Below are positions 24,942-33,144 of a DNA stretch of 64,000 nt, piece by piece (position 1 is the stretch's first letter; each line of letters starts with the position of its first letter). The notes under the pieces were generated by a model, which ran no database searches, was not told the origin of the DNA, and saw only the letters and a list, made by a program, of their open reading frames with translations. The DNA is from Paracoccus yeei ATCC BAA-599 (GTDB taxonomy: Bacteria; Pseudomonadota; Alphaproteobacteria; Rhodobacterales; Rhodobacteraceae), in contig NZ_KK211403.1 of NCBI RefSeq assembly GCF_000622145.1, positions 69,210-133,209 of the forward strand, in the 5' to 3' direction. The translations under genes were made by a program, and so were the position numbers.

Positions 24942-25937
24942 ATGGCATTTCGTCTGAAACTCGTTCCCGATCATACGGAAATCGACTTTTTCCGCTGGCA
25001 GTGGCTGACCTTCGGCCTGTCGGCGGCGGCGATGCTGGCCTCGGTCATCATCGTCGCGGTGATGGGGCTGAACTTCGGCATCGACTTCAAGGGCGGGACG
25101 ACGATCCGCACCGAAAGCACGACCGCCTTCGAGGTGGGCGACTATCGGCAGGCGCTGGCGCCGCTGGACCTGGGCGACGTCTCGATCACCGAGGTGTTCG
25201 ACCCGAGCTTCGGCCAGACGCAGCATGTGGCGATGATCCGCATCGGCACCACGGACGAGACCGGATCGGTCACGCCCGAACAGTTGAACCAGGTCGAGGC
25301 GGCGCTGAAGACCGTCGATCCCGAGGTGCGGTTCGCCGCCGTGGAATCGGTCGGGCCCAAGGTCTCGGGCGAACTGGTCAAGACCGCCTTCTATGCGGTC
25401 GGCGCCGCCTGCCTGGGGATCATGGCCTATATCTGGCTGCGCTTCGAATGGCAGTTCGCCATCGGCTGCGTCGTTTCGCTGATCCACGACGTGCTGCTGA
25501 CGATCGGGCTGTTTTCGCTGTTCCAGCTGCGCTTCGACCTGACGACCATCGCGGCGCTGCTGACCACCTTGGGCTTTTCCTGCAACGACACGGTCGTCGT
25601 TTTCGACCGGCTGCGCGAGAACCTGATCAAGTACAAGACGCGGCCGCTGATCGACCTGATGAACCTGACCTGCAACGAAACCCTGTCGCGCACGATCATG
25701 ACGGCCGTCACCACCGGGATCGCGCTGACCGCGATGCTGATCTTTGGCGGCGACGTGATCCGGGAATTCGTCGTGGCGATGCTGTTCGGGGTGTTCGTCG
25801 GCTGCTATTCGACCATCTATGTCGCCAAGAACATCGTCCTGTGGCTGGGCGTCAAGCGCGACTGGGCCAAGCCCGGCGAGAAGAAGGACAAGCCCGCGAC
25901 CGAGGAAATCCCGGCCGCCTTCCGGGACGCGCCCTGA
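24942..25937 (+). CDS. secF: Protein translocase subunit SecF
   Basis: The 331-residue partner of SecD has six predicted helices, the periplasmic GIDFKGGTTIR motif and CNDTVVVFDRLRENL in the membrane part. The stop codon overlaps the next start (TGATG), so the operon continues into the Mth938-type gene and the ccm genes. Confidence 0.97.
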   Translation: MAFRLKLVPDHTEIDFFRWQWLTFGLSAAAMLASVIIVAVMGLNFGIDFKGGTTIRTESTTAFEVGDYRQALAPLDLGDVSITEVFDPSFGQTQHVAMIRIGTTDETGSVTPEQLNQVEAALKTVDPEVRFAAVESVGPKVSGELVKTAFYAVGAACLGIMAYIWLRFEWQFAIGCVVSLIHDVLLTIGLFSLFQLRFDLTTIAALLTTLGFSCNDTVVVFDRLRENLIKYKTRPLIDLMNLTCNETLSRTIMTAVTTGIALTAMLIFGGDVIREFVVAMLFGVFVGCYSTIYVAKNIVLWLGVKRDWAKPGEKKDKPATEEIPAAFRDAP

Positions 25938-26293
25938 TGGCCAACATGGTTCCGACCGAGTTCTCGGGGGCCGTGCCGGTGGACGGCTACGGCCCCGGCT
26001 TTTTCCGGGTGGGCGGGGTCGTGCATCGCTGCGCGGTCATCGTGACCGAGGCCGGGGTGACGCCCTGGGGCGGGCTTGAGGACCGCGCGGCCCTGCTGGC
26101 ACTCGCGGGCTCGGTGGACGTGCTGTTCCTGGGCATGGGGGCGGACATCGCCTTTCCGCCCCGCGACCTGGTCCTGGCGCTCGAGGCGGCGGGCGTGATG
26201 CCCGAGCCGATGAATTCGCCCTCGGCCGCGCGCAGCTACAACGTCACCCTGTCAGAAGGGCGGCGGGTTGCCTGCGCGCTGCTGCCGCTGTGA
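25937..26293 (+). CDS. Mth938-like domain protein
   Basis: The 118-residue soluble protein belongs to the Mth938/DUF498 family. It shows GYGPGFFRVGGVVHRCAVIV, then VLFLGMGADI and the C-terminal EGRRVACALLPL. Related eukaryotic proteins assist respiratory complex I assembly; the bacterial role is unknown. It is wedged by overlaps between secF and ccmA, so it is part of the same transcript. Confidence 0.85.
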   Translation: MANMVPTEFSGAVPVDGYGPGFFRVGGVVHRCAVIVTEAGVTPWGGLEDRAALLALAGSVDVLFLGMGADIAFPPRDLVLALEAAGVMPEPMNSPSAARSYNVTLSEGRRVACALLPL

Positions 26294-26922
26294 GCCTGCT
26301 TGAGGTTCGCGGCCTGGCGGTGGCCAGGGGCGGGCTGCGCGTGCTCGAGGGGCTGGATTTTTCCTTGCAGGCCGGGCGCGTCCTGGTCCTTCGCGGGCCG
26401 AACGGCCTGGGCAAGACGACATTGCTGCGCACGCTGGCCGGGCTGCAGCCCGCCGTTGCGGGCGAGGTCGTGGCGGCGCAGGACGGCGTCGCCTATGCCG
26501 GCCACGCGGATGGGCTGAAGCCCGCGCTGACGGTGGCCGAGAACCTGCAGTTCTGGGCGTCCGTCTTTGGCGGGCGGGGCATTGCCGAGGCGCTTGGGGC
26601 CATGGACCTTGCGCCCCTGGAAAGGCGCCCCGCGCATATGCTGTCGGCGGGACAGAAGCGGCGGCTGGGACTGGCGCGACTGATGGTCACGGGCCGTCCC
26701 GTCTGGCTGCTGGACGAACCCACGGTTTCGCTGGACACGGGGTCTGTGGCGCTGTTCGCCGCCATGCTGCGCGGCCACCTGGGGCAGGGGGGCGCCGCGA
26801 TCATTGCCACCCATATCGACCTGGGCCTGCCCGAGGCGGAGGTGCTGGACCTGAGCCGGTGGCGCGCCCGGCCCGGTCGGCGCGAGGCACGGCCCGCGGG
26901 CTTCAACGAGGCGTTCGGATGA
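26290..26922 (+). CDS. ccmA: Cytochrome c maturation ABC ATPase CcmA
   Basis: The 210-residue ATPase has Walker A GPNGLGKTTL, signature LSAGQKRRLGLARL and Walker B VWLLDEPTVSLD. With CcmB it powers release of heme-loaded CcmE from CcmCD. It starts at GTG with a 4-bp overlap (GTGA) with the preceding gene and overlaps ccmB by 4 bp. Confidence 0.95.
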   Translation: MSLLEVRGLAVARGGLRVLEGLDFSLQAGRVLVLRGPNGLGKTTLLRTLAGLQPAVAGEVVAAQDGVAYAGHADGLKPALTVAENLQFWASVFGGRGIAEALGAMDLAPLERRPAHMLSAGQKRRLGLARLMVTGRPVWLLDEPTVSLDTGSVALFAAMLRGHLGQGGAAIIATHIDLGLPEAEVLDLSRWRARPGRREARPAGFNEAFG

Positions 26923-27575
26923 AGGCGCTGCTGCTGCGCGACCTGCGGCTGGCCGTGCGCGCCGGGGGCGGCTTCGGCCTGGCGCTGGCCTTCTTCCTGA
27001 TCGTCTGCACGCTGGTCCCTTTCGGCATCGGCCCCGAGGGCGGCACCTTGGCCCGCGTCGCGCCCGGCATCCTGTGGATCGGGGCGCTGCTGTCCTGCCT
27101 GCTGTCGCTGGACCGCATCTTCGCGCTCGACCACGAGGACGGCTCGTTGGACCTGCTGGCCACCGCGCCGCTGCCGCTGGAGGGCATCGTTGCGGTCAAG
27201 GCTCTGGCGCACTGGCTGACGACCGGCCTGCCGCTGGTGGTCTTTGCCCCGGTGCTGGGGCTTTTGCTGCATCTGCCAGGGCCGGCCTATGGCTGGCTGG
27301 TCGTCTCGCTGGCGCTGGGGACGCCCGCGCTGTCGGTGCTGGGCGCCTTTGGCGCGGCGGTGACGGTCGGGCTGCGTCGGGGCGGGCTGCTGTTGTCGCT
27401 GCTGGTCCTGCCGCTGTATGTGCCCACCCTGATCTTCGGCGCCGAGGCGGTGCGGCGCGGCGCGCAGGGCGCCGATCCCGCGACGCCGTTAGTGTTTCTG
27501 GCGGGCATCTCGCTGGCGTCGCTGGCCCTGATCCCCTTTGCCGCAGCCGCCGCGTTGCGCGTCAACCTGCGGTGA
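26919..27575 (+). CDS. ccmB: Heme exporter membrane protein CcmB
   Basis: The 218-residue permease has six hydrophobic segments and the CcmB N-terminus MKALLLRDLRLAVR, followed by FFLIVCTLVPFGIGP and LDRIFALDHEDGSLDLL. It forms the membrane part of the CcmAB transporter. The length is typical. Confidence 0.95.
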   Translation: MKALLLRDLRLAVRAGGGFGLALAFFLIVCTLVPFGIGPEGGTLARVAPGILWIGALLSCLLSLDRIFALDHEDGSLDLLATAPLPLEGIVAVKALAHWLTTGLPLVVFAPVLGLLLHLPGPAYGWLVVSLALGTPALSVLGAFGAAVTVGLRRGGLLLSLLVLPLYVPTLIFGAEAVRRGAQGADPATPLVFLAGISLASLALIPFAAAAALRVNLR

Positions 27576-27627
27576 ATGCACCATGAGGCCAGTTGAGCGG
27601 CGCGGCGCGGCGGGGTAGGGAGGGATC

Positions 27628-28353
27628 ATGTCGCTTTGGGAATACGCCAACCCCGTCAAGTTCATGCGCGCCTCGGGCGCGGTCCTGCCCTGGGTGGCGG
27701 GGGGTGCCGCGCTGTGCATCGCCCTGGGCCTTGGCTGGGGTTTCCTGACGCCGCAGGACTATCGCCAGGGCGCGACGGTCAAGATCATCTTCCTGCACGT
27801 CCCCGCCGCGCTGATGGCGATCAACGCCTGGCTGATGATGCTGGTGGCCTCGCTGATCTGGCTGGTCCGGCGCCATCACGTCAGCGCGCTGGCGGCCAAG
27901 GCCGCGGCCCCGGTGGGGGCGGTGATGACGCTGATCGCGCTGGTCACCGGCGCGATCTGGGGCCAGCCGATGTGGGGGACGTGGTGGGAATGGGACCCGC
28001 GGCTGACCTCGTTCCTGATCCTGTTCCTGTTCTACCTTGGCTATATCGCGCTTTGGGCCGCCATCGAGGACCCGGACAGCGCCGCCGACCTGACCGGCGT
28101 TCTGTGCCTGGTCGGTTCGGTATTCGCGCTGCTGTCGCGCTATGCGGTGAATTTCTGGAACCAGGGCCTGCACCAGGGCGCGTCGCTGTCGCTGGCCCCG
28201 GGCGAGCGGATGTCGCCGGTCTACAAATACCCGCTTTACGTCTCGATGCTGGGGTTCTTCCTGCTGTTCCTGGCCTTGATGCTGGTGCGCACCCGGACCG
28301 AGATCCGCCGCCGCCGCCTGGCCGCCCTGCTGGCCCGGGAGAACCGCGCATGA
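27628..28353 (+). CDS. ccmC: Heme-handling protein CcmC
   Basis: The 241-residue protein has six membrane helices and the tryptophan-rich WD motif WGTWWEWDPRLTS, with flanking His residues (FLHVPAA and NQGLHQG) that hold heme. It loads heme onto CcmE. It overlaps ccmD by 4 bp. Confidence 0.96.
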   Translation: MSLWEYANPVKFMRASGAVLPWVAGGAALCIALGLGWGFLTPQDYRQGATVKIIFLHVPAALMAINAWLMMLVASLIWLVRRHHVSALAAKAAAPVGAVMTLIALVTGAIWGQPMWGTWWEWDPRLTSFLILFLFYLGYIALWAAIEDPDSAADLTGVLCLVGSVFALLSRYAVNFWNQGLHQGASLSLAPGERMSPVYKYPLYVSMLGFFLLFLALMLVRTRTEIRRRRLAALLARENRA

Positions 28354-28493
28354 TCGAGCTTGGAAAATACGCGGGCACGGTGCTGGCCGCCTATGGCATC
28401 AGCCTGGCCCTTCTGGCCGGTGTCGTGGTCCAGACGCTGCGCGCCAACGCCCGCGCCCGCCGCGCGCTGGAGGAGCATGAACGCCATGGCTAG
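28350..28493 (+). CDS. ccmD: Heme exporter protein CcmD
   Basis: The 47-residue protein has one transmembrane segment (VLAAYGISLALLAGVVVQTL) with a positively charged C-terminal tail. Position between ccmC and ccmG and the small size fit CcmD, which keeps holo-CcmE bound to CcmC until CcmAB releases it. It overlaps its neighbours on both sides. Confidence 0.9.
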   Translation: MIELGKYAGTVLAAYGISLALLAGVVVQTLRANARARRALEEHERHG

Positions 28494-29025
28494 GGTTTCG
28501 CCGATGATGCTGCTGCCGGTGGCGATCTTTGCGGGCTTTGCCGCGATGGCCGGCTGGGCGCTGCTGCGCGACGACCCCGACAGCCTGCCGTCGGCCATCG
28601 CCGGCCGCGAGGCGCCGGCGGTGTCGGCCACGACGCTGCCGGGGGCGACGCAGCTGACCGACGCGATGCTGCGCGAACCCGGCGTCAAGCTGGTGAACTT
28701 CTGGGCCAGCTGGTGCCCGCCCTGCCGGGCCGAGCACCCGACGCTGACCGCGCTGTCGGCCGAACTGCCGGTCTATGGCATCGACCTGAAGGACCCCGAG
28801 GCCAATGCCGCAGCCTTTCTGGCCGAGCATGGCGACCCGTTCCGGGCGCTCGCGACCGACCCGCGCGGGCGGGTGGCGATCGACTGGGGCGTGACCGCCC
28901 CGCCGGAAACCTTCATCATCGACGGGCAGGGCAAGATCCTTTACCGCTTCGCCGGGCCCCTGGTCGGCGACGATTACCGCCAGCGCTTTCTGCCCGAGCT
29001 GGAAAAGGCCCGCGCCGTCGAGTGA
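28486..29025 (+). CDS. ccmG: Thioredoxin-like protein CcmG/DsbE
   Basis: The 179-residue protein has an N-terminal membrane anchor (MMLLPVAIFAGFAAMAGWAL) and a periplasmic thioredoxin fold with active site WASWCPPC, then the cis-Pro region TAPPETFIID. It reduces the CXXCH motif of apocytochrome c. ATG at 28486 overlaps ccmD; another ATG at 28477 with GGAGG upstream is an equally possible start. Confidence 0.93.
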   Translation: MARVSPMMLLPVAIFAGFAAMAGWALLRDDPDSLPSAIAGREAPAVSATTLPGATQLTDAMLREPGVKLVNFWASWCPPCRAEHPTLTALSAELPVYGIDLKDPEANAAAFLAEHGDPFRALATDPRGRVAIDWGVTAPPETFIIDGQGKILYRFAGPLVGDDYRQRFLPELEKARAVE

Positions 29026-29036
29026 CGGCAAGGCCG

Positions 29037-29064
29037 GCATGGGTATTTGGGAAACGGTGAAAGC
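29037..29064 (-). repeat. Dispersed 28-bp intergenic repeat, copy 1
   Basis: On the minus strand this reads GCTTTCACCGTTT then CCCAAATACCCATGC. Two more copies occur at 33095-33122 (one difference) and 36459-36486 (three differences), both in the opposite orientation. It lies between ccmG and hisC. Confidence 0.85.
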
Positions 29065-29147
29065 CTGGGGCCTGGCGCCTGTTGGGCGAGGGCCTTTCCA
29101 AGCCGGTCGCGCGGGGCTAAGACGGCCGGGCTTGCAAGAGGCCCCAC

Positions 29148-30254
29148 ATGTCGCAGAACCAACCGACCATCGCCCCGCAACCCGGGATCATGGAGATCGC
29201 GCTTTACCAGGGGGGCGCCGCCAAGGTCGCGGGCGTCGAGAACGTGGTGAAGCTGTCGTCGAACGAAAACCCCTTTGGCCCCTCGGACAAGGCGCGCGAG
29301 GCCGTGGTCCGCGCCGCGCACAGTTTGCACCGCTATCCCAACACCGACCACGCCGGCCTGCGGGCGGCGATCGGCGCGGTCCACGGGCTGGATCCCGAGC
29401 GCATCATCTGCGGCGTGGGTTCGGACGAGATCATCCATTTCCTGTGCCAGGCCTATGCGGGGCCGGGGACCGAGGTCCTGTTCACCGAACATGGTTTCCT
29501 GATGTATCGCATCAGCGCCCATGCGGCGGGCGCCACCCCGGTTCAGGTGGCCGAGCGCGACCGGGTGACGGACATCGATGCTCTGATCGCCGGCGCGACC
29601 GAGCGGACGCGGCTGATCTTTGTCGCCAATCCGAACAACCCCACCGGCACCATGGTCGGTCTGCCCGAGCTTGAGCGGCTGGCCCGTGCCGTGCCGCAGG
29701 CGATCCTGGTGGTGGATGCCGCCTATGCCGAATATGTCGAGGGCTACGACGGCGGCGCGGAGCTTGCGACGCGGCTGCCGAACGTGGTGATGACGCGGAC
29801 ATTTTCGAAGATCTATGGCCTTGGGGGGCTGCGCATCGGTTGGGGCTATGGCCCGCGACCGATCATCGACGTGCTGAACCGCATCCGCGGCCCCTTCAAC
29901 CTGTCTCAGGCGGCGATGGATGCGGCCGAGGCCGCCGTGCGCGACCGCGACCATGTGGCCCGCTGCCAGGCCGAGAACGCCCGCATGCGCGCCTGGCTGG
30001 CCGAGGCGCTGGCGGAAAAGGGCGTACCCTCGGACACCTCCTGCGCCAATTTCATCCTGGCGCGCTTTGCCGATGAGGCGACGGCCACCGCTTGCGACGA
30101 GGCGCTGAAGGCCGAGGGGCTGATCGTGCGCCAGGTGGCCGGATATGGCCTGCCGCATTGCCTGCGCATCACCGTGGGTGACGAGGCATCCTGCCGGCGC
30201 GTCGCCCATGTCATCGGCCAGTTCATGGCTGCGCGCGCCGGGGTTGGGGCATGA
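29148..30254 (+). CDS. hisC: Histidinol-phosphate aminotransferase
   Basis: The 368-residue PLP enzyme has KLSSNENPFGPS, NPNNPTGTMVG and the Schiff-base lysine in TFSKIYGLGGLRIGW. It transaminates imidazole acetol phosphate and in many bacteria also aromatic amino acid precursors. It overlaps the prephenate dehydrogenase gene by 4 bp, so a dual His/Tyr role is likely. GAGG precedes the ATG. Confidence 0.92.
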   Translation: MSQNQPTIAPQPGIMEIALYQGGAAKVAGVENVVKLSSNENPFGPSDKAREAVVRAAHSLHRYPNTDHAGLRAAIGAVHGLDPERIICGVGSDEIIHFLCQAYAGPGTEVLFTEHGFLMYRISAHAAGATPVQVAERDRVTDIDALIAGATERTRLIFVANPNNPTGTMVGLPELERLARAVPQAILVVDAAYAEYVEGYDGGAELATRLPNVVMTRTFSKIYGLGGLRIGWGYGPRPIIDVLNRIRGPFNLSQAAMDAAEAAVRDRDHVARCQAENARMRAWLAEALAEKGVPSDTSCANFILARFADEATATACDEALKAEGLIVRQVAGYGLPHCLRITVGDEASCRRVAHVIGQFMAARAGVGA

Positions 30255-31180
30255 GCGCGATCTATGACCGGGTGGCGCTGATCGGGCTGGGGCTGATCGC
30301 CGGCTCGATGGCGCGGGCCATGCGCGAGAAGGGGCTGGCGCGCGAGATCGTGGGTCATGCCCGTTCGGCCGAGACACGCGCCACAGCCGCCGAGATCGGG
30401 CTGGTCGACCGCGTCTTCGAGACGGCGGCCGAGGCGGTCGCGGGGGCCGACCTGGTGGTCCTGGCGGTGCCCGTAGGTGCCATGGGGGATGTCGCGGCCG
30501 AGATCGCGCCGCATCTTGAGCCCGGCGCCACGGTGACGGACGTGGGCTCGGTCAAGCAGGCGGTGGTGCAGGCCGTGGCGCCGCATCTGCCGGATGGCGT
30601 GCATTTCATCCCCGGCCACCCCCTGGCCGGGACCGAACACTCAGGGCCGCGCTCGGGCTTTGCCAGCCTGTTCCAGAACCGCTGGTGGCTGTTCACGCCC
30701 ACCGAGGGCTGCGATCCCCTGGCGCTGGAGCGGCTGCAGGACCTTGTGCGTCGCTTTGGCGCCAAGACCGAGCGGATGGACGCCGCGCATCACGACCTGG
30801 TGCTGGCCGTCACCAGCCACACGCCGCATCTGATCGCCTATACCATGGTGGGTGTGGCCGACCACCTGAAGCGCGTCACCGAATCCGAGGTGGTGGAGTA
30901 TTCCGCCGCAGGTTTCCGCGACTTTACCCGCATCGCCGCCTCCGACCCGACGATGTGGCGCGACGTGTTCCTGCAGAACAAGGACGCCGTGCTGGACATC
31001 CTGGGCCGTTTCACCGAGGAGCTGTTCGTCCTGCAGCGCGCGATCCGCATGGGCGACGGCCAGCACCTGTTCGATTACTTCACCCGCACCCGCGCCATCC
31101 GCCGCGGCATCATCGAGGCCGGGCAGGACACCGCCGCCCCCGACTTCGGCCGCAGCCAGCCCGGGCCCGGCGAGGGCTGA
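30251..31180 (+). CDS. tyrC: Prephenate/arogenate dehydrogenase
   Basis: The 309-residue NAD-dependent enzyme starts with a Rossmann motif (VALIGLGLIAGSMARAM) and contains GHPLAGTEHSGP, the conserved substrate-binding segment, and HHDLVLAVTSHTPHLIA. It makes 4-hydroxyphenylpyruvate or tyrosine depending on substrate. There is no fused chorismate mutase or ACT domain. It is coupled to hisC, an order common in Rhodobacterales. Confidence 0.92.
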   Translation: MSAIYDRVALIGLGLIAGSMARAMREKGLAREIVGHARSAETRATAAEIGLVDRVFETAAEAVAGADLVVLAVPVGAMGDVAAEIAPHLEPGATVTDVGSVKQAVVQAVAPHLPDGVHFIPGHPLAGTEHSGPRSGFASLFQNRWWLFTPTEGCDPLALERLQDLVRRFGAKTERMDAAHHDLVLAVTSHTPHLIAYTMVGVADHLKRVTESEVVEYSAAGFRDFTRIAASDPTMWRDVFLQNKDAVLDILGRFTEELFVLQRAIRMGDGQHLFDYFTRTRAIRRGIIEAGQDTAAPDFGRSQPGPGEG

Positions 31181-31186
31181 GGCATG

Positions 31187-31217
31187 AAAAAACCCCCGGC
31201 AGCCTTGGTGCCGGGGG
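31187..31217 (-). terminator. Intrinsic terminator for the TIGR02300 gene
   Basis: A perfect 9-bp stem (31193-31201 with 31209-31217, CCCCCGGCA/TGCCGGGGG) is followed on the minus strand by six T residues. It lies 19 bp past the end of the minus-strand gene and can also end the converging tyrC transcript less efficiently. Confidence 0.9.
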
Positions 31218-31235
31218 TCGTGGATGATCCGCGGA

Positions 31236-31559
31236 TCACTCTTCGTCGCTGTCGGGCACGTCCGCGATGTCGTCCAGCGACACGTCGCCGTCATCGTCGT
31301 CGTCGTCCAGCAGATCGTCGTCCAGATCGCCGTTGTCGGCATCCGCATCCAGATCCTCGTCATCGACCAGATCGGTCTGATCCTCGTCCCGCGCCGCGGT
31401 CTTTTCCGAGATCAGCGACCGAGAGCGACCGTTCGTCAGGCTTTCGACCGTGAAGACGTTGCCGCATTCCGGGCAGGTCATCGGATCGTTCATCAGGTCG
31501 TAGAAGCGGGTCGCACAATGGGGGCACTGACGCTTGGTGCCCCATTCCTCTTTGGGCAT
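31236..31559 (-). CDS. TIGR02300 family acidic zinc-ribbon protein
   Basis: The 107-residue protein has an N-terminal zinc ribbon (CPHC and CPECG) with the signature RFYDLMNDP, then a long Asp/Glu-rich tail. This family is restricted mainly to alphaproteobacteria and its function is not known. The ATG at 31559 gives the conserved MPKEEWGTKR start; an upstream ATG at 31607 does not fit. It is monocistronic, with a strong terminator after it. Confidence 0.92.
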   Translation of the reverse strand: MPKEEWGTKRQCPHCATRFYDLMNDPMTCPECGNVFTVESLTNGRSRSLISEKTAARDEDQTDLVDDEDLDADADNGDLDDDLLDDDDDDGDVSLDDIADVPDSDEE

Positions 31560-31699
31560 GGTATTCTCTTTCCGCCGCAGTTGGGTAAATCCGCTGTCCC
31601 CTGCCACAGGTGGAACAGGCTGTCAAAGCCTTTTCCCCCTTGCAGGCGGGGCGCGGTCAGGCTTCCTAGCTAGGCAAGCTGGGCCACGGGGTCAAGGGA

Positions 31700-32392
31700 A
31701 TGACGGCACGGAACATCATGGTCGGGGGGGATATTCCGGTGACGCTGCGCCGCTCGGCGCGGGCGCGGCGCATGACGCTGCGGGTAACCCGGGCCGAGGG
31801 GCAGGTGGTGCTGACCCTGCCGCTTTGCGCCACCCTGACCGAGGGGCGGGCCTTCGCCGAATCCCGCGCCGAATGGCTGCGCCGGGTCCGGGCCGAGATG
31901 CCGGCGGTTCAGCTGGTGGCTCCGGGCGCCTGCCTGCCGGTCGAGGGGCAGGGGCTTTGCATCACCCCGGCGCCGGTGCGCGCGGCCCGCATCGCGGGCG
32001 ATGCGCTGCTGGTTCCGCAGGGCCGGCCGGCGGCGGTCGTGGTGGCGGCGTTCCTCAGGCACCTGGCCCAGGCCCGCCTGGTTGTCGCCTGCGACCGCCA
32101 CGCGGCGCGGCTAGGCCGGCCGTTCCGGGCCATCGCGCTGCGCGACACCCGGTCGCGCTGGGGCAGCTGCACCCATGGCGGCCGGCTCATGTTTTCCTGG
32201 CGCCTGGCCATGGCTCCGCCCGCCGTCCTCGACTATGTCGCAGCGCATGAGGTGGCGCACCTGGCCCATATGGATCATTCCGCCGCCTTCTGGGCGACCA
32301 CCGCCGCCCTTTGCCCCGACTGGCGGGCACAGCGCGGCTGGCTCCGCACGAACGGCCATGACCTGCTGGCCTGGCGGTTCCGCGCCGATTGA
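31700..32392 (+). CDS. YgjP-like M48-type metallopeptidase
   Basis: The 230-residue protein shows RSRWGSC at 151-157 and the zinc motif HEVAHLAHMDH (HEVAH at 183-187, third His at 193), diagnostic for the YgjP/DUF45 family of putative zinc peptidases. The physiological substrate is unknown. The C-terminal CPDWRAQRGWLR is also conserved. It is divergent from the TIGR02300 gene, with 140 bp between them. Confidence 0.9.
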   Translation: MTARNIMVGGDIPVTLRRSARARRMTLRVTRAEGQVVLTLPLCATLTEGRAFAESRAEWLRRVRAEMPAVQLVAPGACLPVEGQGLCITPAPVRAARIAGDALLVPQGRPAAVVVAAFLRHLAQARLVVACDRHAARLGRPFRAIALRDTRSRWGSCTHGGRLMFSWRLAMAPPAVLDYVAAHEVAHLAHMDHSAAFWATTAALCPDWRAQRGWLRTNGHDLLAWRFRAD

Positions 32393-32412
32393 CGGATTGA
32401 CGCGCCGCGCGT

Positions 32413-32424
32413 TTGTGATCACAA
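32413..32424. promoter_or_regulatory. Perfect palindrome TTGTGATCACAA, likely GntR operator
   Basis: This 12-bp palindrome lies eight bases before the GntR start codon. It fits the TnGTnnnACnA pattern typical of FadR-type GntR operators, so the regulator probably represses its own gene by blocking initiation. Confidence 0.65.
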
Positions 32425-32431
32425 GGCGGGC

Positions 32432-33082
32432 ATGAGCATCGCACCCACCCGCCCCTCGGAGACATCGGCCCATGAACGCGTCTATCGCAGCCTGCGCGGG
32501 CGGATCATGCTGGGCGAACTGCCGCCCGGCCTGCCCCTGACGCTGCGCGGGCTTGCCGCGGAACACCGCGTGTCGATGACCCCCGCGCGCGAGGCGGTGC
32601 GCCGCCTGGTCGCCGAGGGCGCCTTGACGCTGTCCAGTTCGGGCCGCATCACCACGCCGGAACTGTCGGTCGAGCGGATCGAGGAACTGGCCGCCCTGCG
32701 CGCCCTGATCGAGCCCGAGCTTGCGACCCGGGCCCTGCCGCGTGCGCATCAGGCGCTGATCGACCGGCTGGCGCTGATCAACGCGGCCATCGGCGAGGCG
32801 GTCGAGGCCCATGACGCCGTGGGCTATATCCGCACCAACCTGGAATTCCACCGCACGCTTTACCTGCGGGCCCAGGCGCCGGCAATGCTGGCGATCCTGG
32901 AAACCGTCTGGCTGCAACTGGGGCCGACGATGCGCGCGCTCTATGGCCGGGTCAAGCGGCACGAACCCCCGCGCCACCATCGCATGATCCTTGCGTCGCT
33001 GCGTGCGGGGGATGAGCCGGGACTGCGGCTGGCCGTGCGCGCCGACGTGACCCACGGGCTGCGCCACCTCGCGCAGGGCTAG
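32432..33082 (+). CDS. GntR-family regulator, FadR/FCD subgroup
   Basis: The 216-residue protein has a winged helix at about 15-75 (GLAAEHRVSMTPAREAVRRL) and an FCD ligand-binding domain (about 85-210) with EFHRTLY and HHRMI, the usual metal-binding His positions. Such regulators sense small carboxylic acids. No adjacent target operon is evident: the next gene, hom, converges. The palindrome in front suggests self-control. Confidence 0.9.
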   Translation: MSIAPTRPSETSAHERVYRSLRGRIMLGELPPGLPLTLRGLAAEHRVSMTPAREAVRRLVAEGALTLSSSGRITTPELSVERIEELAALRALIEPELATRALPRAHQALIDRLALINAAIGEAVEAHDAVGYIRTNLEFHRTLYLRAQAPAMLAILETVWLQLGPTMRALYGRVKRHEPPRHHRMILASLRAGDEPGLRLAVRADVTHGLRHLAQG

Positions 33083-33094
33083 GGCGCTGCCTGC

Positions 33095-33122
33095 GCTTTC
33101 ACCGTTTCACAAATACCCATGC
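33095..33122 (+). repeat. Dispersed 28-bp intergenic repeat, copy 2
   Basis: It reads GCTTTCACCGTTT then CACAAATACCCATGC and differs by one base from copy 1. It lies between the convergent gntR and hom genes, 13 bp past the gntR stop. Confidence 0.85.
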
Positions 33123-33144
33123 GACAGTGGCGGCAGGCGCTGCG

